Below are positions 35,151-43,869 of a stretch of 64,000 bases of DNA, one piece after another. The position numbers and the translations under genes were made by a program. Source of the DNA: an uncultured Poribacteria bacterium (GTDB taxonomy: Bacteria; Poribacteria; WGA-4E; PCPOR2b). Every line of letters begins with the position of its first letter. The first letter of the stretch is position 1. The notes under the pieces are model-generated. The model had not been told where the DNA came from and did not search any database. It saw only the letters and a program-made list of their open reading frames with translations. The stretch lies in contig OY282444.1 of NCBI GenBank assembly GCA_958296125.1, forward strand, positions 3,133,623 to 3,197,622, read 5' to 3'.

Positions 35151-35175
35151 TAAAAAAAGAGCCTTTCGGCTCTTT
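35151..35175 (-). terminator. Intrinsic terminator of the tRNA operon
   Basis: On the minus strand an 8-bp stem (AAAGAGCC/GGCTCTTT) closes on a GAAA tetraloop and runs into seven T residues, 19 bases after tRNA-Val. A textbook rho-independent terminator; thrS begins 74 bases beyond it. Confidence 0.9.
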
Positions 35176-35193
35176 AGTGTTAAAGGGTATGGA

Positions 35194-35267
35194 TGGGCGA
35201 TACTGGATTTGAACCAGTGACCTCTTGCATGTCAAGCAAGCACTCTAGCCACCTGAGCTAACCGCCC
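35194..35267 (-). tRNA. tRNA-Val (GAC)
   Basis: A 74-base cloverleaf. The acceptor GGGCGGT pairs with ATCGCCC and the discriminator is A. The anticodon arm is CTTGC-TTGACAT-GCAAG, giving anticodon GAC. The T arm contains GGTTCAAAT. CCA is not encoded. Last gene of the Gly-Cys-Val operon. Confidence 0.93.
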
Positions 35268-35282
35268 ATATAAGGAAATGGA

Positions 35283-35354
35283 AGGCGGCGGTCGGAATTG
35301 AACCGACGCATAGGAGTTTTGCAGACTCCGGCCTTACCACTTGGCTACGCCGCC
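35283..35354 (-). tRNA. tRNA-Cys (GCA)
   Basis: A 72-base cloverleaf. The acceptor GGCGGCG pairs with CGCCGCC, and U73 is the discriminator expected for tRNA-Cys. The anticodon arm is GGAGT-CTGCAAA-ACTCC, giving GCA. No encoded CCA. Confidence 0.94.
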
Positions 35355-35358
35355 ACAT

Positions 35359-35433
35359 TGGAGCGGGAGACGGGACTTGAACCCGCGACCTCTACCTTGG
35401 CAAGGTAGAGCTCTACCACTGAGCTACTCCCGC
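35359..35433 (-). tRNA. tRNA-Gly (GCC), CCA encoded
   Basis: The acceptor GCGGGAG pairs with CTCCCGC, the discriminator is U, and an encoded CCA follows. The anticodon arm is CTACC-TTGCCAA-GGTAG, giving GCC. First gene of the operon, seven bases after the predicted transcript start. Confidence 0.95.
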
Positions 35434-35446
35434 GAAAACCTCTTTA

Positions 35447-35475
35447 AGTGTATCAAATCCGATTGCATTTGTCAA
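35447..35475 (-). promoter_or_regulatory. tRNA operon promoter TTGACA-N17-TACACT
   Basis: On the minus strand TTGACA is at 35470-35475 and TACACT at 35447-35452 with a 17-base spacer. The start would be near 35440, just ahead of tRNA-Gly. Confidence 0.8.
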
Positions 35476-35494
35476 CCAAAAAGTTGACAAATGC
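35465..35494. repeat. 12-bp perfect inverted repeat over the tRNA promoter -35
   Basis: GCATTTGTCAAC (35465-35476) and GTTGACAAATGC (35483-35494) with a 6-base spacer. It places a TTGACA on each strand and overlaps the -35 of the tRNA promoter. It may be an operator or a mirrored promoter half. Confidence 0.55.
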
Positions 35495-35783
35495 CCAAAC
35501 TCGCGGGATCATCCCGCTTGTCTGTTATCGGCCGTGTGCATTTTTCAGCGATGTTGTGCATTGACGCTATAATTTCCTGCCATTACGCCTTTTCGTTAGC
35601 GGTCGTGTTTCCCTGCGGGTGCACCGAATCGGCATCAACGGTGGGAGGGACATTATCAAAAGGAGGCAATGCACACACCACTATCGACTCCGATTAACCC
35701 CAAGAAAGGAAGGGAGAAAAAGGAGCAGATGGGACAACAAGGGAGTACGCCGTATGTTGTGCAATTTTTTATCCTCATTGGGC
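35495..35783. other. Intergenic, no supported gene
   Basis: I see no convincing gene. A 57-codon frame at 35669-35842 has AGGAGG too close to its ATG and runs antisense into the phosphatase gene, so I do not accept it. Confidence 0.4.
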
Positions 35784-37553
35784 TCACGCTACCTTTACCG
35801 CAACAACTGTTATATCATCTTCCGGCTCGGTATTCTCAATAAACCCATGAACATCGTCTATCATCTGGTTAATGCTATCTATCGATGAACGGTCGCTTTG
35901 CGCGACGCGGCGGATACTTCTTTCGAATCGGTTATAGCCGTAAATCCTCCCGCTGGGGTTGATCGCCTCCGGGAGTCCATCGGTGTAAAAAATGAGCAGA
36001 TCCCCTTCAGATAGAGCAAGCGTTTCATCTGTATACTCTGACTTCCGGGATACGCCGAGCGGGTAGCTTTCCGAAGCCAGCTCATTGACAGTATCTGCGT
36101 CTTTCTGATAGTGATAAATTTCGGGATGCCCCGCTTTTGACCACTGCATCTGCTTTTCATCTAGATCAATGATAGCAACGCAGCAGGTAATAAAAGGCGT
36201 GCGTTTAGGTTGCTGACAGAGCGACTGGTTTAGCGCAGAGAGCATCGCCCCCGGTGTTTCCTCCTTGACAGCAAAATCAAGCATCCCGGAGAACATCACG
36301 GCAGGGATTGCTGCTGACATGTCGTGCCCAGCAACATCGGCGACAACAATTGCGAGTTTCCTCTGATCGGCATCCATCCACAGGTAGTTGTAATAATCCC
36401 CACCGACACGGTTTGCTGCGAGACAACGCCCTGCCAAATCGAATCCGCTAATATCAAGGGGTTCGGGTAACAATCCCATCTGCATACTCTGAGCAGTTTG
36501 AATCTCTTGCGCCATGAGTTCCTTACCGAGCATTTCAGAGACGACACGATTCCCCACAGCCAACGCAACGAGAAGTATGATAACCGTAGCAACTGCCGAT
36601 ACTCCCACGAGCCACCGTACCTGCTGCCGCAAGGGCGCATGGGCTGCGTCGAGCGGGCTGTATGTTAACACGGTCCACGCCTCACCGCGAGACCAACCGA
36701 CAAGGACTTGTTCCTCGTCTCTAACCCCGATCGCAAACCCATTCTTACTCGCCCGATTCTTCCAAACCTCCTTGTTATCGGGCAGCACGACGCGAGAGGT
36801 GTCTTTTAGAATCCGTGCTTGCTCTGTCTCAGCCGCTGCAACAATGTAACCGTATCGATTAATCAGTTCATATTGCCGCAAATCCCCTTGGCTGGCACCT
36901 TGGATTACATCGCGGATGTTCTCCACACTGTAGACCACCTTTATAATACCCACGGTTTGTCCATCATCCGTCTTGATACTCATGTTGATATCGATGGAAT
37001 AAACCCCCGCACTTTCATCAAAGTCAACTTCTCCGATGTGTTCCCCTTTCTCTCTCGCCGCTGCCCACCACGTTTCACCAAATGGCGGATCATCTCCCGG
37101 TCCTTGATCGAAATCACTTGTTTTGCCTGTGGCAGCGACAACGTATCCACGCAGATCGGTCAGAAAGATTTCCTTGAATTGATTCAGATTCGTCTGCTGG
37201 AGGTTTTTGAGAAAATTCGCTCCGGGATTTGAAGTTAATCCGTCGTGGGTCCATTCATTGAATAATTGATCGTAACTCTCCTGCCCACCCTCGGTCACAG
37301 CGTTCACCAAAAACTTTCGATTCTCAAAACTGGTCCAATTCTTGACCAAAAGACGTACGTTCTCCATCTCACGGTCAATCTTGTCCATTGCCTCAATCGC
37401 GAGGTCTCGCTCGATAGTACCGACGACTTGGTTCAACGTTTTTTGGCTTGAATAGAAAGCGAGGATCGAGGCGGAAAACAGGGGAGATAACCCGATTAGA
37501 AGAAACATAATAACAATTTGATTTTTTAAGGTTTTACCTTCATTACGAATCAT
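35784..37553 (-). CDS. Membrane SpoIIE-type PP2C phosphatase with periplasmic sensor
   Basis: Signal-transduction phosphatase of about 589 residues. TM1 is at ~13-35. A ~270-residue extracytoplasmic sensor of double-Cache (dCache_1) type follows (NQFKEIFLTDLRGYVVAATG, GVYSIDINMSIKTDDG). TM2 is at ~310-335. A short linker helix (AQEIQTAQSMQMGLLPEP, typical of RsbU-like proteins) leads to the PPM/SpoIIE domain with GGDYYNYLWMD, IVVADVAGHDMSAA, FYTDGLPEA and EDDITVVAVKV. The metal-binding Asp residues are all present. The ATG at 37553 with GGAG upstream is preferred over a TTG at 37568. It probably dephosphorylates an anti-sigma-factor antagonist encoded elsewhere. Confidence 0.9.
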   Translation of the reverse strand: MIRNEGKTLKNQIVIMFLLIGLSPLFSASILAFYSSQKTLNQVVGTIERDLAIEAMDKIDREMENVRLLVKNWTSFENRKFLVNAVTEGGQESYDQLFNEWTHDGLTSNPGANFLKNLQQTNLNQFKEIFLTDLRGYVVAATGKTSDFDQGPGDDPPFGETWWAAAREKGEHIGEVDFDESAGVYSIDINMSIKTDDGQTVGIIKVVYSVENIRDVIQGASQGDLRQYELINRYGYIVAAAETEQARILKDTSRVVLPDNKEVWKNRASKNGFAIGVRDEEQVLVGWSRGEAWTVLTYSPLDAAHAPLRQQVRWLVGVSAVATVIILLVALAVGNRVVSEMLGKELMAQEIQTAQSMQMGLLPEPLDISGFDLAGRCLAANRVGGDYYNYLWMDADQRKLAIVVADVAGHDMSAAIPAVMFSGMLDFAVKEETPGAMLSALNQSLCQQPKRTPFITCCVAIIDLDEKQMQWSKAGHPEIYHYQKDADTVNELASESYPLGVSRKSEYTDETLALSEGDLLIFYTDGLPEAINPSGRIYGYNRFERSIRRVAQSDRSSIDSINQMIDDVHGFIENTEPEDDITVVAVKVA

Positions 37554-37600
37554 TACGAGGTACTCCAAAAGATAGCTGATACTATTAAGAACAACGGTTG

Positions 37601-37631
37601 TCGTAGGGAATGCAGATCTGCGTCCCTACGA
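37601..37631. terminator. 9-bp hairpin with inner palindrome after the DUF4282 gene
   Basis: TCGTAGGGA and TCCCTACGA enclose the palindrome GCAGATCTGC, making one long imperfect hairpin 19 bases beyond the DUF4282 stop and upstream of the phosphatase. It has no T-tract. Confidence 0.45.
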
Positions 37632-37649
37632 AAAACAGGCTTGCCCATC

Positions 37650-37925
37650 CTATTCTCGCTGATGTTCCAACAGATTCTTGAGATCTGTGAGGGTATCGTT
37701 AATCGAGAATATGACAATAAGAATCTCACAATAAATACGCACACCAACCGGTCCCAAAACGAGCCAAGCAATTCCTATAAGAACAGTCTCTCCATCAAAG
37801 CCAGGAACGACTCCAACAGCGATGGTAGTGATGCCTGCGATGACGCAGATAACGATTCCAATCCAAAACAGGATTTGGATGATAATAGGCGTAACCATTT
37901 TCTTGAACTTCAGGAAATCTTCCAT
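37650..37925 (-). CDS. DUF4282 family small membrane protein
   Basis: A 91-residue protein with the DUF4282 pattern: an N-terminal FLKFKKMVTP, two membrane segments (~15-37 and ~47-66), and the polar GVRIYCEILIVIFSINDTL that follows the second. GAGG lies before the ATG. The function of the family is unknown. It may share a transcript with the SpoIIE-type gene 97 bases downstream. Confidence 0.75.
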   Translation of the reverse strand: MEDFLKFKKMVTPIIIQILFWIGIVICVIAGITTIAVGVVPGFDGETVLIGIAWLVLGPVGVRIYCEILIVIFSINDTLTDLKNLLEHQRE

Positions 37926-38021
37926 GTCGCTTTCCTCACTTCCCCTAATTTGAAATTAGTGTAGAAAAATGCAGCCGAATCCCGTAATCATCGAAAAAGA
38001 TGGCATTTTCAGTTTTTCCGT

Positions 38022-38050
38022 TTGACACCCAAAACAGTGTTGCGTAAAAT
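38022..38050 (+). promoter_or_regulatory. Promoter TTGACA-N17-TAAAAT
   Basis: Perfect -35 at 38022-38027 and TAAAAT at 38045-38050 with a 17-base spacer. The leader of about 76 bases contains a small inverted repeat GGGTCA/TGACCC (38073-38102) before the epimerase gene. Confidence 0.75.
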
Positions 38051-38132
38051 ATAGTAATATAATAACAAAATAGGGTCAAAATGACAAACAAAAAACTGAC
38101 CCAATTCGTAATAAAATTGAGAAAGGTCTTTT

Positions 38133-39167
38133 ATGAAAATTCTGGTTACCGGCATATCTGGTAGAATCGGTGCCAACCTTGCCAAAGCTCTCATTGATGA
38201 AGGACATCAAGTGCGCGGGTTGGTTTGGGAAAAGGATTTGCGGCTGGAAAAGTTTGAAGGGCTTCCGGTTGAATTAGTTGAGGGAAGTTTAGTTAATCCT
38301 GCGGATGTAAACAAAGCGGTCGATGGGGTAGAAGCGATCTGCCATTTGGGGGCGGCATTCCAAGGGGGCGGCCCCTTCTCCAACGAAGACTATTTCGAGA
38401 TTAACGTGCGCGGCACGTTCAACATGCTGGAGGCTGCCCGTGAAAACGCGGATAACCTCAAACACCTTCTCTTTGCAAGCACCGACGCAACCTACGAGAA
38501 ATACCTCCCCGGCGGTCTGTTTGAACCCATCCGCGAAGACAAGATGCCCCAGAAGCCGGGCGGGTGGTATGCGCTTTCAAAGGTGCTTGGGGAAGAGATG
38601 TGTCGTGGATATTATCGGAGCTACCAGCTGCCGATTTCGATTTTCCGTTTTGCCTTCGTGGTCGCTGGCGATGAGCTCTTGAATTTTCCCCAGTTTCGTC
38701 TTGACCATTGGCAGAACGCCTACGCAGACAAAACCACAGGGGCCGCCGCCGAAACCCGCCGACAATTACTGGAATTCGGGAACGCCGGAGAACGATTGCT
38801 CATCGCACGGGATGAGAACGGAAGATCTTATAAGAAACATATCGCAGATGTGCGCGACATTCTACTCGGTTTCTTATCCGCGCTCGGTAAACCGGAGGCG
38901 AGCGGGGAAACCTTCCAACTTGCTGGGCCAAAACCTTTTACATGGGAGGAAACGGTGCCCTATCTGGCGCAGAAACTAGGTGTGGATTACGTTGATGTTC
39001 GGTTGGCTGAAAACACACCGACCTATTATGAGTTCGATCTCACCAAAGGCGCGCGGCTTATCGGTTACCGACCACAGTTCGATATCTTCAAGATGATTGA
39101 TTCCGCTATTGCTTTTCGGCAAGGTGCTGCCTCTGATGTGATTCCTACGCAAATGACCTCTGCGTAG
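38133..39167 (+). CDS. NAD-dependent epimerase/dehydratase (extended SDR)
   Basis: Extended SDR of 344 residues. The cofactor motif VTGISGRIGANLAK at the N-terminus fits TGxxGxxG. GVEAICHLGA precedes NVRGTFNMLEAA, and the catalytic YxxxK is YALSKVLGEE. It acts on a nucleotide-sugar or sugar lactone; the substrate is not defined. It has its own near-consensus promoter and converges with ddl, 50 bases away. A shorter relative lies at 47.1 kb. Confidence 0.88.
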   Translation: MKILVTGISGRIGANLAKALIDEGHQVRGLVWEKDLRLEKFEGLPVELVEGSLVNPADVNKAVDGVEAICHLGAAFQGGGPFSNEDYFEINVRGTFNMLEAARENADNLKHLLFASTDATYEKYLPGGLFEPIREDKMPQKPGGWYALSKVLGEEMCRGYYRSYQLPISIFRFAFVVAGDELLNFPQFRLDHWQNAYADKTTGAAAETRRQLLEFGNAGERLLIARDENGRSYKKHIADVRDILLGFLSALGKPEASGETFQLAGPKPFTWEETVPYLAQKLGVDYVDVRLAENTPTYYEFDLTKGARLIGYRPQFDIFKMIDSAIAFRQGAASDVIPTQMTSA

Positions 39168-39217
39168 GCATTTGAGTACGGTGAATTGAAACCGGAGTAG
39201 TGCTAGATAAGCCGATA

Positions 39218-40183
39218 CTAATCTGATGCAGCGAAACGAGCTGGTGCACTGGCTAGGATTTCATAGATCAGCTCATCATAAGACATTCCCGCTGCCGCTG
39301 CTTGTGCCGGCAAATCGCTGAGGTCAGTCAACCCTGGCAGCGTATTAATTTCCATCACGTAAGGCTGTCCATCAGTATCGACTAACATGTCCACCCTTGA
39401 GACCCCCCAACAACCGATTGCTCGGTGTGTCCCAAGGGCGATTTCCTGCACCTGATCGGTCAGCGAATCGGATAATCTTGCAGGCAGAATGAATTCTGTC
39501 ATCCCCTCGGTATACTTGGCTTCGTAGTCGTAAAATTCCCGCTTAGGAACCAACTCAAGCACGGGCAAAGCGCGGAGAGTTTCTTCAATCCCCAACAACC
39601 CAACGGTGACTTCCTGCCCTTGGATATATCGCTCAAAAAGGATTTCTCCGAACTGATGTTGGGTTTTATGGGCAACTCGCCTCAGTTCTGATAGTTCCCA
39701 AATAATCGATACTCCAATGCTTGAACCTTCCGAGGCAGGTTTAAGCACAAGCGGCAATCCCAAACGATTGACCGCCTCCTCGCATTGCAGATTTAAACTT
39801 TGGTTCGGGTCAACCGCGAGGTAATCCGGAGTCGGAATGTTCAGCGTAGATAGGACCCGCTTGGTTATGACCTTATTCATCGCCAACGCACTTGCAAGCA
39901 CCCCGGAACCGGTGTAACTGAACTCAAATGCCTCTAAAACGCCTTGAATCGTCCCATCCTCGCAACCCTTGCCGTGTACCCCCAGAAATACAATTTCAAT
40001 CGAGGCGGCTCGCATCTGTTCCACCCAGTCGAGGTCGATCGGATCAATGGCCACGACATCTGCACCAAGCCGTTGAAGTGCGGCGACGATTCGCGCTCCG
40101 GATCGCAATGAAACTTGCCTTTCTCCCGATTTTCCACCCATCAGCACCGCAATTCGTTTTTCGAGCAACTGTTCTTTCTCCAT
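39218..40183 (-). CDS. ddl: D-alanine--D-alanine ligase
   Basis: ATP-grasp ligase forming D-Ala-D-Ala for peptidoglycan. The N-terminal IAVLMGGKSGERQVSLRSG, HGKGCEDGTIQG (family HGxxGEDGxxQG), the ATP-binding LVLKPASEGSSIGV, EVTVGLLG and the C-terminal SRVDMLVDTDGQPYVMEINTLPG are all present. I chose the ATG at 40183, nine bases after AAGGAG; frames to 40207 and 40234 extend into non-conserved sequence. It lies downstream of hisS and aspS on the same strand, possibly in one transcript. Confidence 0.94.
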   Translation of the reverse strand: MEKEQLLEKRIAVLMGGKSGERQVSLRSGARIVAALQRLGADVVAIDPIDLDWVEQMRAASIEIVFLGVHGKGCEDGTIQGVLEAFEFSYTGSGVLASALAMNKVITKRVLSTLNIPTPDYLAVDPNQSLNLQCEEAVNRLGLPLVLKPASEGSSIGVSIIWELSELRRVAHKTQHQFGEILFERYIQGQEVTVGLLGIEETLRALPVLELVPKREFYDYEAKYTEGMTEFILPARLSDSLTDQVQEIALGTHRAIGCWGVSRVDMLVDTDGQPYVMEINTLPGLTDLSDLPAQAAAAGMSYDELIYEILASAPARFAASD

Positions 40184-40463
40184 CTCAAAAATCTCCTTGG
40201 TCGTCATTAAAAAATCATATGGAGCTCTGCGCAAGAGTCATGCCCGATGCATCCACGCGCGGTGGGCTTGAACGCTCTATCTCGCCAAACAGGTTTGTCG
40301 GGAAACATGTGTTCAACCTGACACAGGTTTCTAGCCGCACTGACCCGATGCGCCTCTGAAAACAAATCTCTCTTGATAATAACGTCGGATGCCTGAAATA
40401 GGTTTCCCAAAACAGATGTATGATTGAAGCGTAAGCCTTATGTGCACCGCTCCAGAAATCTGA

Positions 40464-42239
40464 TCAGTCTCCAGCCGCATCAACCTGAATCGACAATTCC
40501 TCCAGCTGTTCGTTGTTGACTTCAGAGGGCGCACCGGTGAGCAGACATAACCCGCTCTGCGTCTTCGGAAAGGCGGTGACTTCACGGATATTTTTTTCGC
40601 CGGTTATCAGCATCAGCATCCGATCTAACCCCGAAGCAATCCCACCGTGCGGTGGTGTTCCATATTGCAATGCTTCAACGAAGTACCCAAATCGCTCGGT
40701 CACCTCCTGAAGCTTAATCTTCATGATTTCAAATATCTTCTGTTGGAGCTCCCATCGGTGAATTCTGATGCTACCACCGGCACACTCTTCTCCGTTGATA
40801 ATCAGGTCGTATTGTAGACCTCTCGCCTTCCCCGGATCGGTATCCAGCAGCGGAATGTCCTCCTCGAGCATCATGGTGAAGAGGTGTTGAGAAGGTTCGT
40901 AGCGGTTCTCCTCTTCATTCCAGAAAAACAGGGGAAAATCGATAATCCACAGGAAATCGAAGCGATCATAATCAATCAACTCAAGCTTTTCGCCGAGATG
41001 CAAGCGCAGGTTTGCAAGCGCATCTGCGACAATCTGCGGTTTGTCAGCGACGAACATCATTATATCTCCCGGCTTCGCGTCCATCCGTTCGCCAATAGCG
41101 GTGAGAGTCTCCTCGCTGAAAAACTTGACAATGCTCGACTCAAAACCATTCTCCGTCACCTTGATCCATGCCAATCCCTTCGCTTCATAGATAGCAACGA
41201 GCACAGTGAGATCATCAATCTCCTTTCGGGAAAGTGCTGCGCCGCCAGGAACAGCAATCCCTTTTACCTGTCCGCCTCTCGCCAGCGCGTCCGTGAATAC
41301 TTTGAAATCACAGGCCGCCACCAGATCTGATAGGTCGGAGAGTTCCAGTCCGAACCGTGTATCTGGTTTATCGGTGCCGTATCGTTCCATTGCCTCACTG
41401 TAAGGCATGCGGCGGAGCGGCGTGGGGAGGGGGATTCCAGCCGCTTCCTCAAAGATTCTTTTGAATAATCCTTCCGTCACTTCCATGACATCTTCTCGGG
41501 TTGCGAAGGACATTTCGATATCAAGCTGCGTCAATTCAAGAAGTCGATTGGCGCGGGTATCTTCGTCACGGAAACACCGCGCGATTTGGAAATAACGGTC
41601 TACACCGCTCATCATTGATAGTTGCTTGAACTGCTGCGGGGACTGTGGCAAGGCATAGAATTTGCCGGGGTTGAGACGGCTTGGCACCAGAAAATCACGC
41701 GCCCCCTCTGGTGTACTGTTCATCAAGATTGGTGTTTCAATCTCAAGGAAGCCTTGTTCGTCCATATATCTCCGTGCGGCAAGCATTGCTTTGTGCCGAA
41801 TCTGTAGCATCTTCTGCATTTTTGGACGGCGTAGGTCAACATATCGATACTGCATCCGAACATCCTCTGCGGTATCGATATCATCTTCGACCGGGAAGGG
41901 CGGGGTTTTCGCAGTGTTCAAAATCTCCAATTCGTCCGATGCCAGTTCGATCTCGCCGGTCAGGAGGTTGGGGTTGACCATCCCCTCCTCCCGCTCCCGT
42001 ACCTTCCCGCTGACACTTAACACAAATTCGCTGCGAATCTCGTGTGCAGCCCGATGCGCTTCGGGGTCGATTGTGGGATCAAAGACCACCTGTGTGAGTC
42101 CGGTTCGATCGCGTAAGTCTACAAAAATGACACCCCCATGATCTCGGCGGCGGGATACCCAGCCGGTGAGTCGCACCGATTTACCGGCATCGGCGAGCCG
42201 TGGTTCTCCGCAATAATGTGTCCTTTTCATTTCAGGCAT
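40464..42239 (-). CDS. aspS: Aspartate--tRNA ligase
   Basis: Class II synthetase of 591 residues. The N-terminal OB-fold anticodon domain (GWVSRRRDHGGVIFVDLRDRTG) leads to motif 1, then motif 2 (FRDEDTRANRLLELTQLDIEMSF). The bacterial GAD insertion domain (~290-420) and motif 3 (GGIASGLDRMLMLITGEKNIREV) follow. The ATG at 42239 has AAGGAG upstream. Whether it also charges tRNA-Asn cannot be judged here. hisS lies 146 bases upstream. Confidence 0.95.
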   Translation of the reverse strand: MPEMKRTHYCGEPRLADAGKSVRLTGWVSRRRDHGGVIFVDLRDRTGLTQVVFDPTIDPEAHRAAHEIRSEFVLSVSGKVREREEGMVNPNLLTGEIELASDELEILNTAKTPPFPVEDDIDTAEDVRMQYRYVDLRRPKMQKMLQIRHKAMLAARRYMDEQGFLEIETPILMNSTPEGARDFLVPSRLNPGKFYALPQSPQQFKQLSMMSGVDRYFQIARCFRDEDTRANRLLELTQLDIEMSFATREDVMEVTEGLFKRIFEEAAGIPLPTPLRRMPYSEAMERYGTDKPDTRFGLELSDLSDLVAACDFKVFTDALARGGQVKGIAVPGGAALSRKEIDDLTVLVAIYEAKGLAWIKVTENGFESSIVKFFSEETLTAIGERMDAKPGDIMMFVADKPQIVADALANLRLHLGEKLELIDYDRFDFLWIIDFPLFFWNEEENRYEPSQHLFTMMLEEDIPLLDTDPGKARGLQYDLIINGEECAGGSIRIHRWELQQKIFEIMKIKLQEVTERFGYFVEALQYGTPPHGGIASGLDRMLMLITGEKNIREVTAFPKTQSGLCLLTGAPSEVNNEQLEELSIQVDAAGD

Positions 42240-42329
42240 TATTCGATTATCTCCTTCGATTTGTAAAAGGTCCAATCTCATTCCTCAAGGTGATACACTC
42301 TACCCGCCGGTATTGAACCGATCAGGAGG

Positions 42330-42373
42330 GTCGGGCAGGTTGAAAATCCCGATTTATCGGGGATGCCCGACCT
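42330..42373. terminator. Nested hairpin between hisS and aspS
   Basis: GTCGGGCA (42330-42337) pairs with TGCCCGAC (42364-42371), and an inner TCCCGAT/ATCGGG(G)A stem lies between. It starts 12 bases after the hisS stop. Similar GTCGGG...CCGACCTAC text occurs after the TcuA-like gene at 58310. Confidence 0.5.
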
Positions 42374-42384
42374 ACATGTCAAAT

Positions 42385-43650
42385 CTAGCTATCCACCTTT
42401 TCACGCAGCATTTCCGCTAATTGTTGGAATGCAACCGACTGCTGATCACCGCTTCCCATATCCCGCACCGTCGCAGCTTCATTACTGATTTCATCTTCGC
42501 CGATCATGACGACATACCGTGCGTTCAGTTTGTTTGCAGTCCTCATCTGTGCTCGCAAGCCTCGTCCTTTATACTCAAGGTCAGTTTTGACACCATTTTC
42601 ACGAAGATCTTGTGCCAGTTGCAGGGCTATAGGCATCGCTGCATCCCCTAACACCGTGAGGTAGACATCCACCGGCGGAGAGGTTGGTACCGTAACGTGC
42701 TGGGCATCCAAGGCAATGATAATCCGATCCATACCGAGTGCGAATCCAATGCCGGGTGTTCGCGCCCCCCCAATTTCTTGTGCTAGATAGTCATACCGGC
42801 CTCCGCCCCCGATTGCGTTCTGTGCACCCAGTCCGCCCGCTGTGAATTCAAACGCGGTGCGAGAGTAGTAATCCAACCCCCTAACGATGTATGGATCTTC
42901 GTGATAATCAATTTCGAGTCTGTCAAGGTAACTCTTTACCATATCGAAATTCTCACGGCAGGCGGCACACAGGTAGTTAGAGAGAAGCGGTGCGTTAGCG
43001 ACAACAGCACGACAACCGTTCTCTTTGCAATCCAAGATCCGCATCGGATTCCGTTCGTGACGCGCATAACATTTTCCACACAGTTCGTCGAGATGCGCCT
43101 TTGCATACGCCTTGAGATCTTCAACGTATTTGGGACGGCAGGCCGGATCGCCGATGCTGTTGAGGTGCAATATGAGGTCTTTGATGCCGAGCGTTGAGAA
43201 GAATTGGTGTCCTACTGCGATAATCTCTGCATCAATCGCGGGCGGATCCGCCCCAAATGCTTCAACGCCAATCTGCCAAAATTCTCGATACCGCCCCGCT
43301 TGCGGACGGTCATAGCGGAACATCTGGCCGATGTAGTAAACTTTTAAGACGCTGGCACCATCCAGCAAACGATTCTGGAGAATGGCGCGAACCACTGATG
43401 CCGTGCCCTCTGGACGCAATGAGACGCTGCGGTTACCTCTATCATTGAAGGTATACATCTCTTTTTCAACGATGTCAGTGGTATCACCGACCCCGCGTAC
43501 AAAAAGGTCTGTGCTTTCAAAGATTGGCGTACGGATCTCCTGATACCCGTAAGTGCCAAAAACAGACCGTGCAACCCGCTCGACCCATTGCCACGTTTGA
43601 ATTTCTGAAGGGAGGATATCTCTCGTCCCTTTTGGCGATTGAATCCGCAT
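42385..43650 (-). CDS. hisS: Histidine--tRNA ligase
   Basis: Class II synthetase of 421 residues. N-terminal SPKGTRDILP, motif 1, motif 2 (YYIGQMFRYDRPQAGRYREFWQIGVEAFG), the histidine-A loop IVRGLDYYSRTAFEF, motif 3 (PGIGFALGMDRI) and the C-terminal anticodon domain (PPVDVYLTVLG to end) are all visible. A cysteine-rich insert with CGKC, CKENGC and CAAC occupies ~190-240. AAGGAG lies before the ATG. hisS-aspS order is common in bacteria. Confidence 0.96.
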   Translation of the reverse strand: MRIQSPKGTRDILPSEIQTWQWVERVARSVFGTYGYQEIRTPIFESTDLFVRGVGDTTDIVEKEMYTFNDRGNRSVSLRPEGTASVVRAILQNRLLDGASVLKVYYIGQMFRYDRPQAGRYREFWQIGVEAFGADPPAIDAEIIAVGHQFFSTLGIKDLILHLNSIGDPACRPKYVEDLKAYAKAHLDELCGKCYARHERNPMRILDCKENGCRAVVANAPLLSNYLCAACRENFDMVKSYLDRLEIDYHEDPYIVRGLDYYSRTAFEFTAGGLGAQNAIGGGGRYDYLAQEIGGARTPGIGFALGMDRIIIALDAQHVTVPTSPPVDVYLTVLGDAAMPIALQLAQDLRENGVKTDLEYKGRGLRAQMRTANKLNARYVVMIGEDEISNEAATVRDMGSGDQQSVAFQQLAEMLREKVDS

Positions 43651-43869
43651 TTTCTACTGGTTACTCCTTCGTCAAATGTGATTGACCGCTTCCCGCCCTG
43701 ACTCCCCTGACAAGGGGGCAGGGGGCTTTCCCTTCGCAGGGGGTTGGACGGGATTTTAGATCGGAAGATTTTGATAAATCTCCGGACATTTTCATTTATC
43801 GTTGCATTCTTAGTCATACGTGCGATCATTGGAATAGTTATGCCCGGTTACTGCTTTAACCGCTATCAT

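Noticed and set aside
35669-35842. 57-codon ORF with AGGAGG
   Set aside because: Only two bases separate AGGAGG from the ATG, and the frame runs antisense into the SpoIIE-type phosphatase; no recognisable protein.
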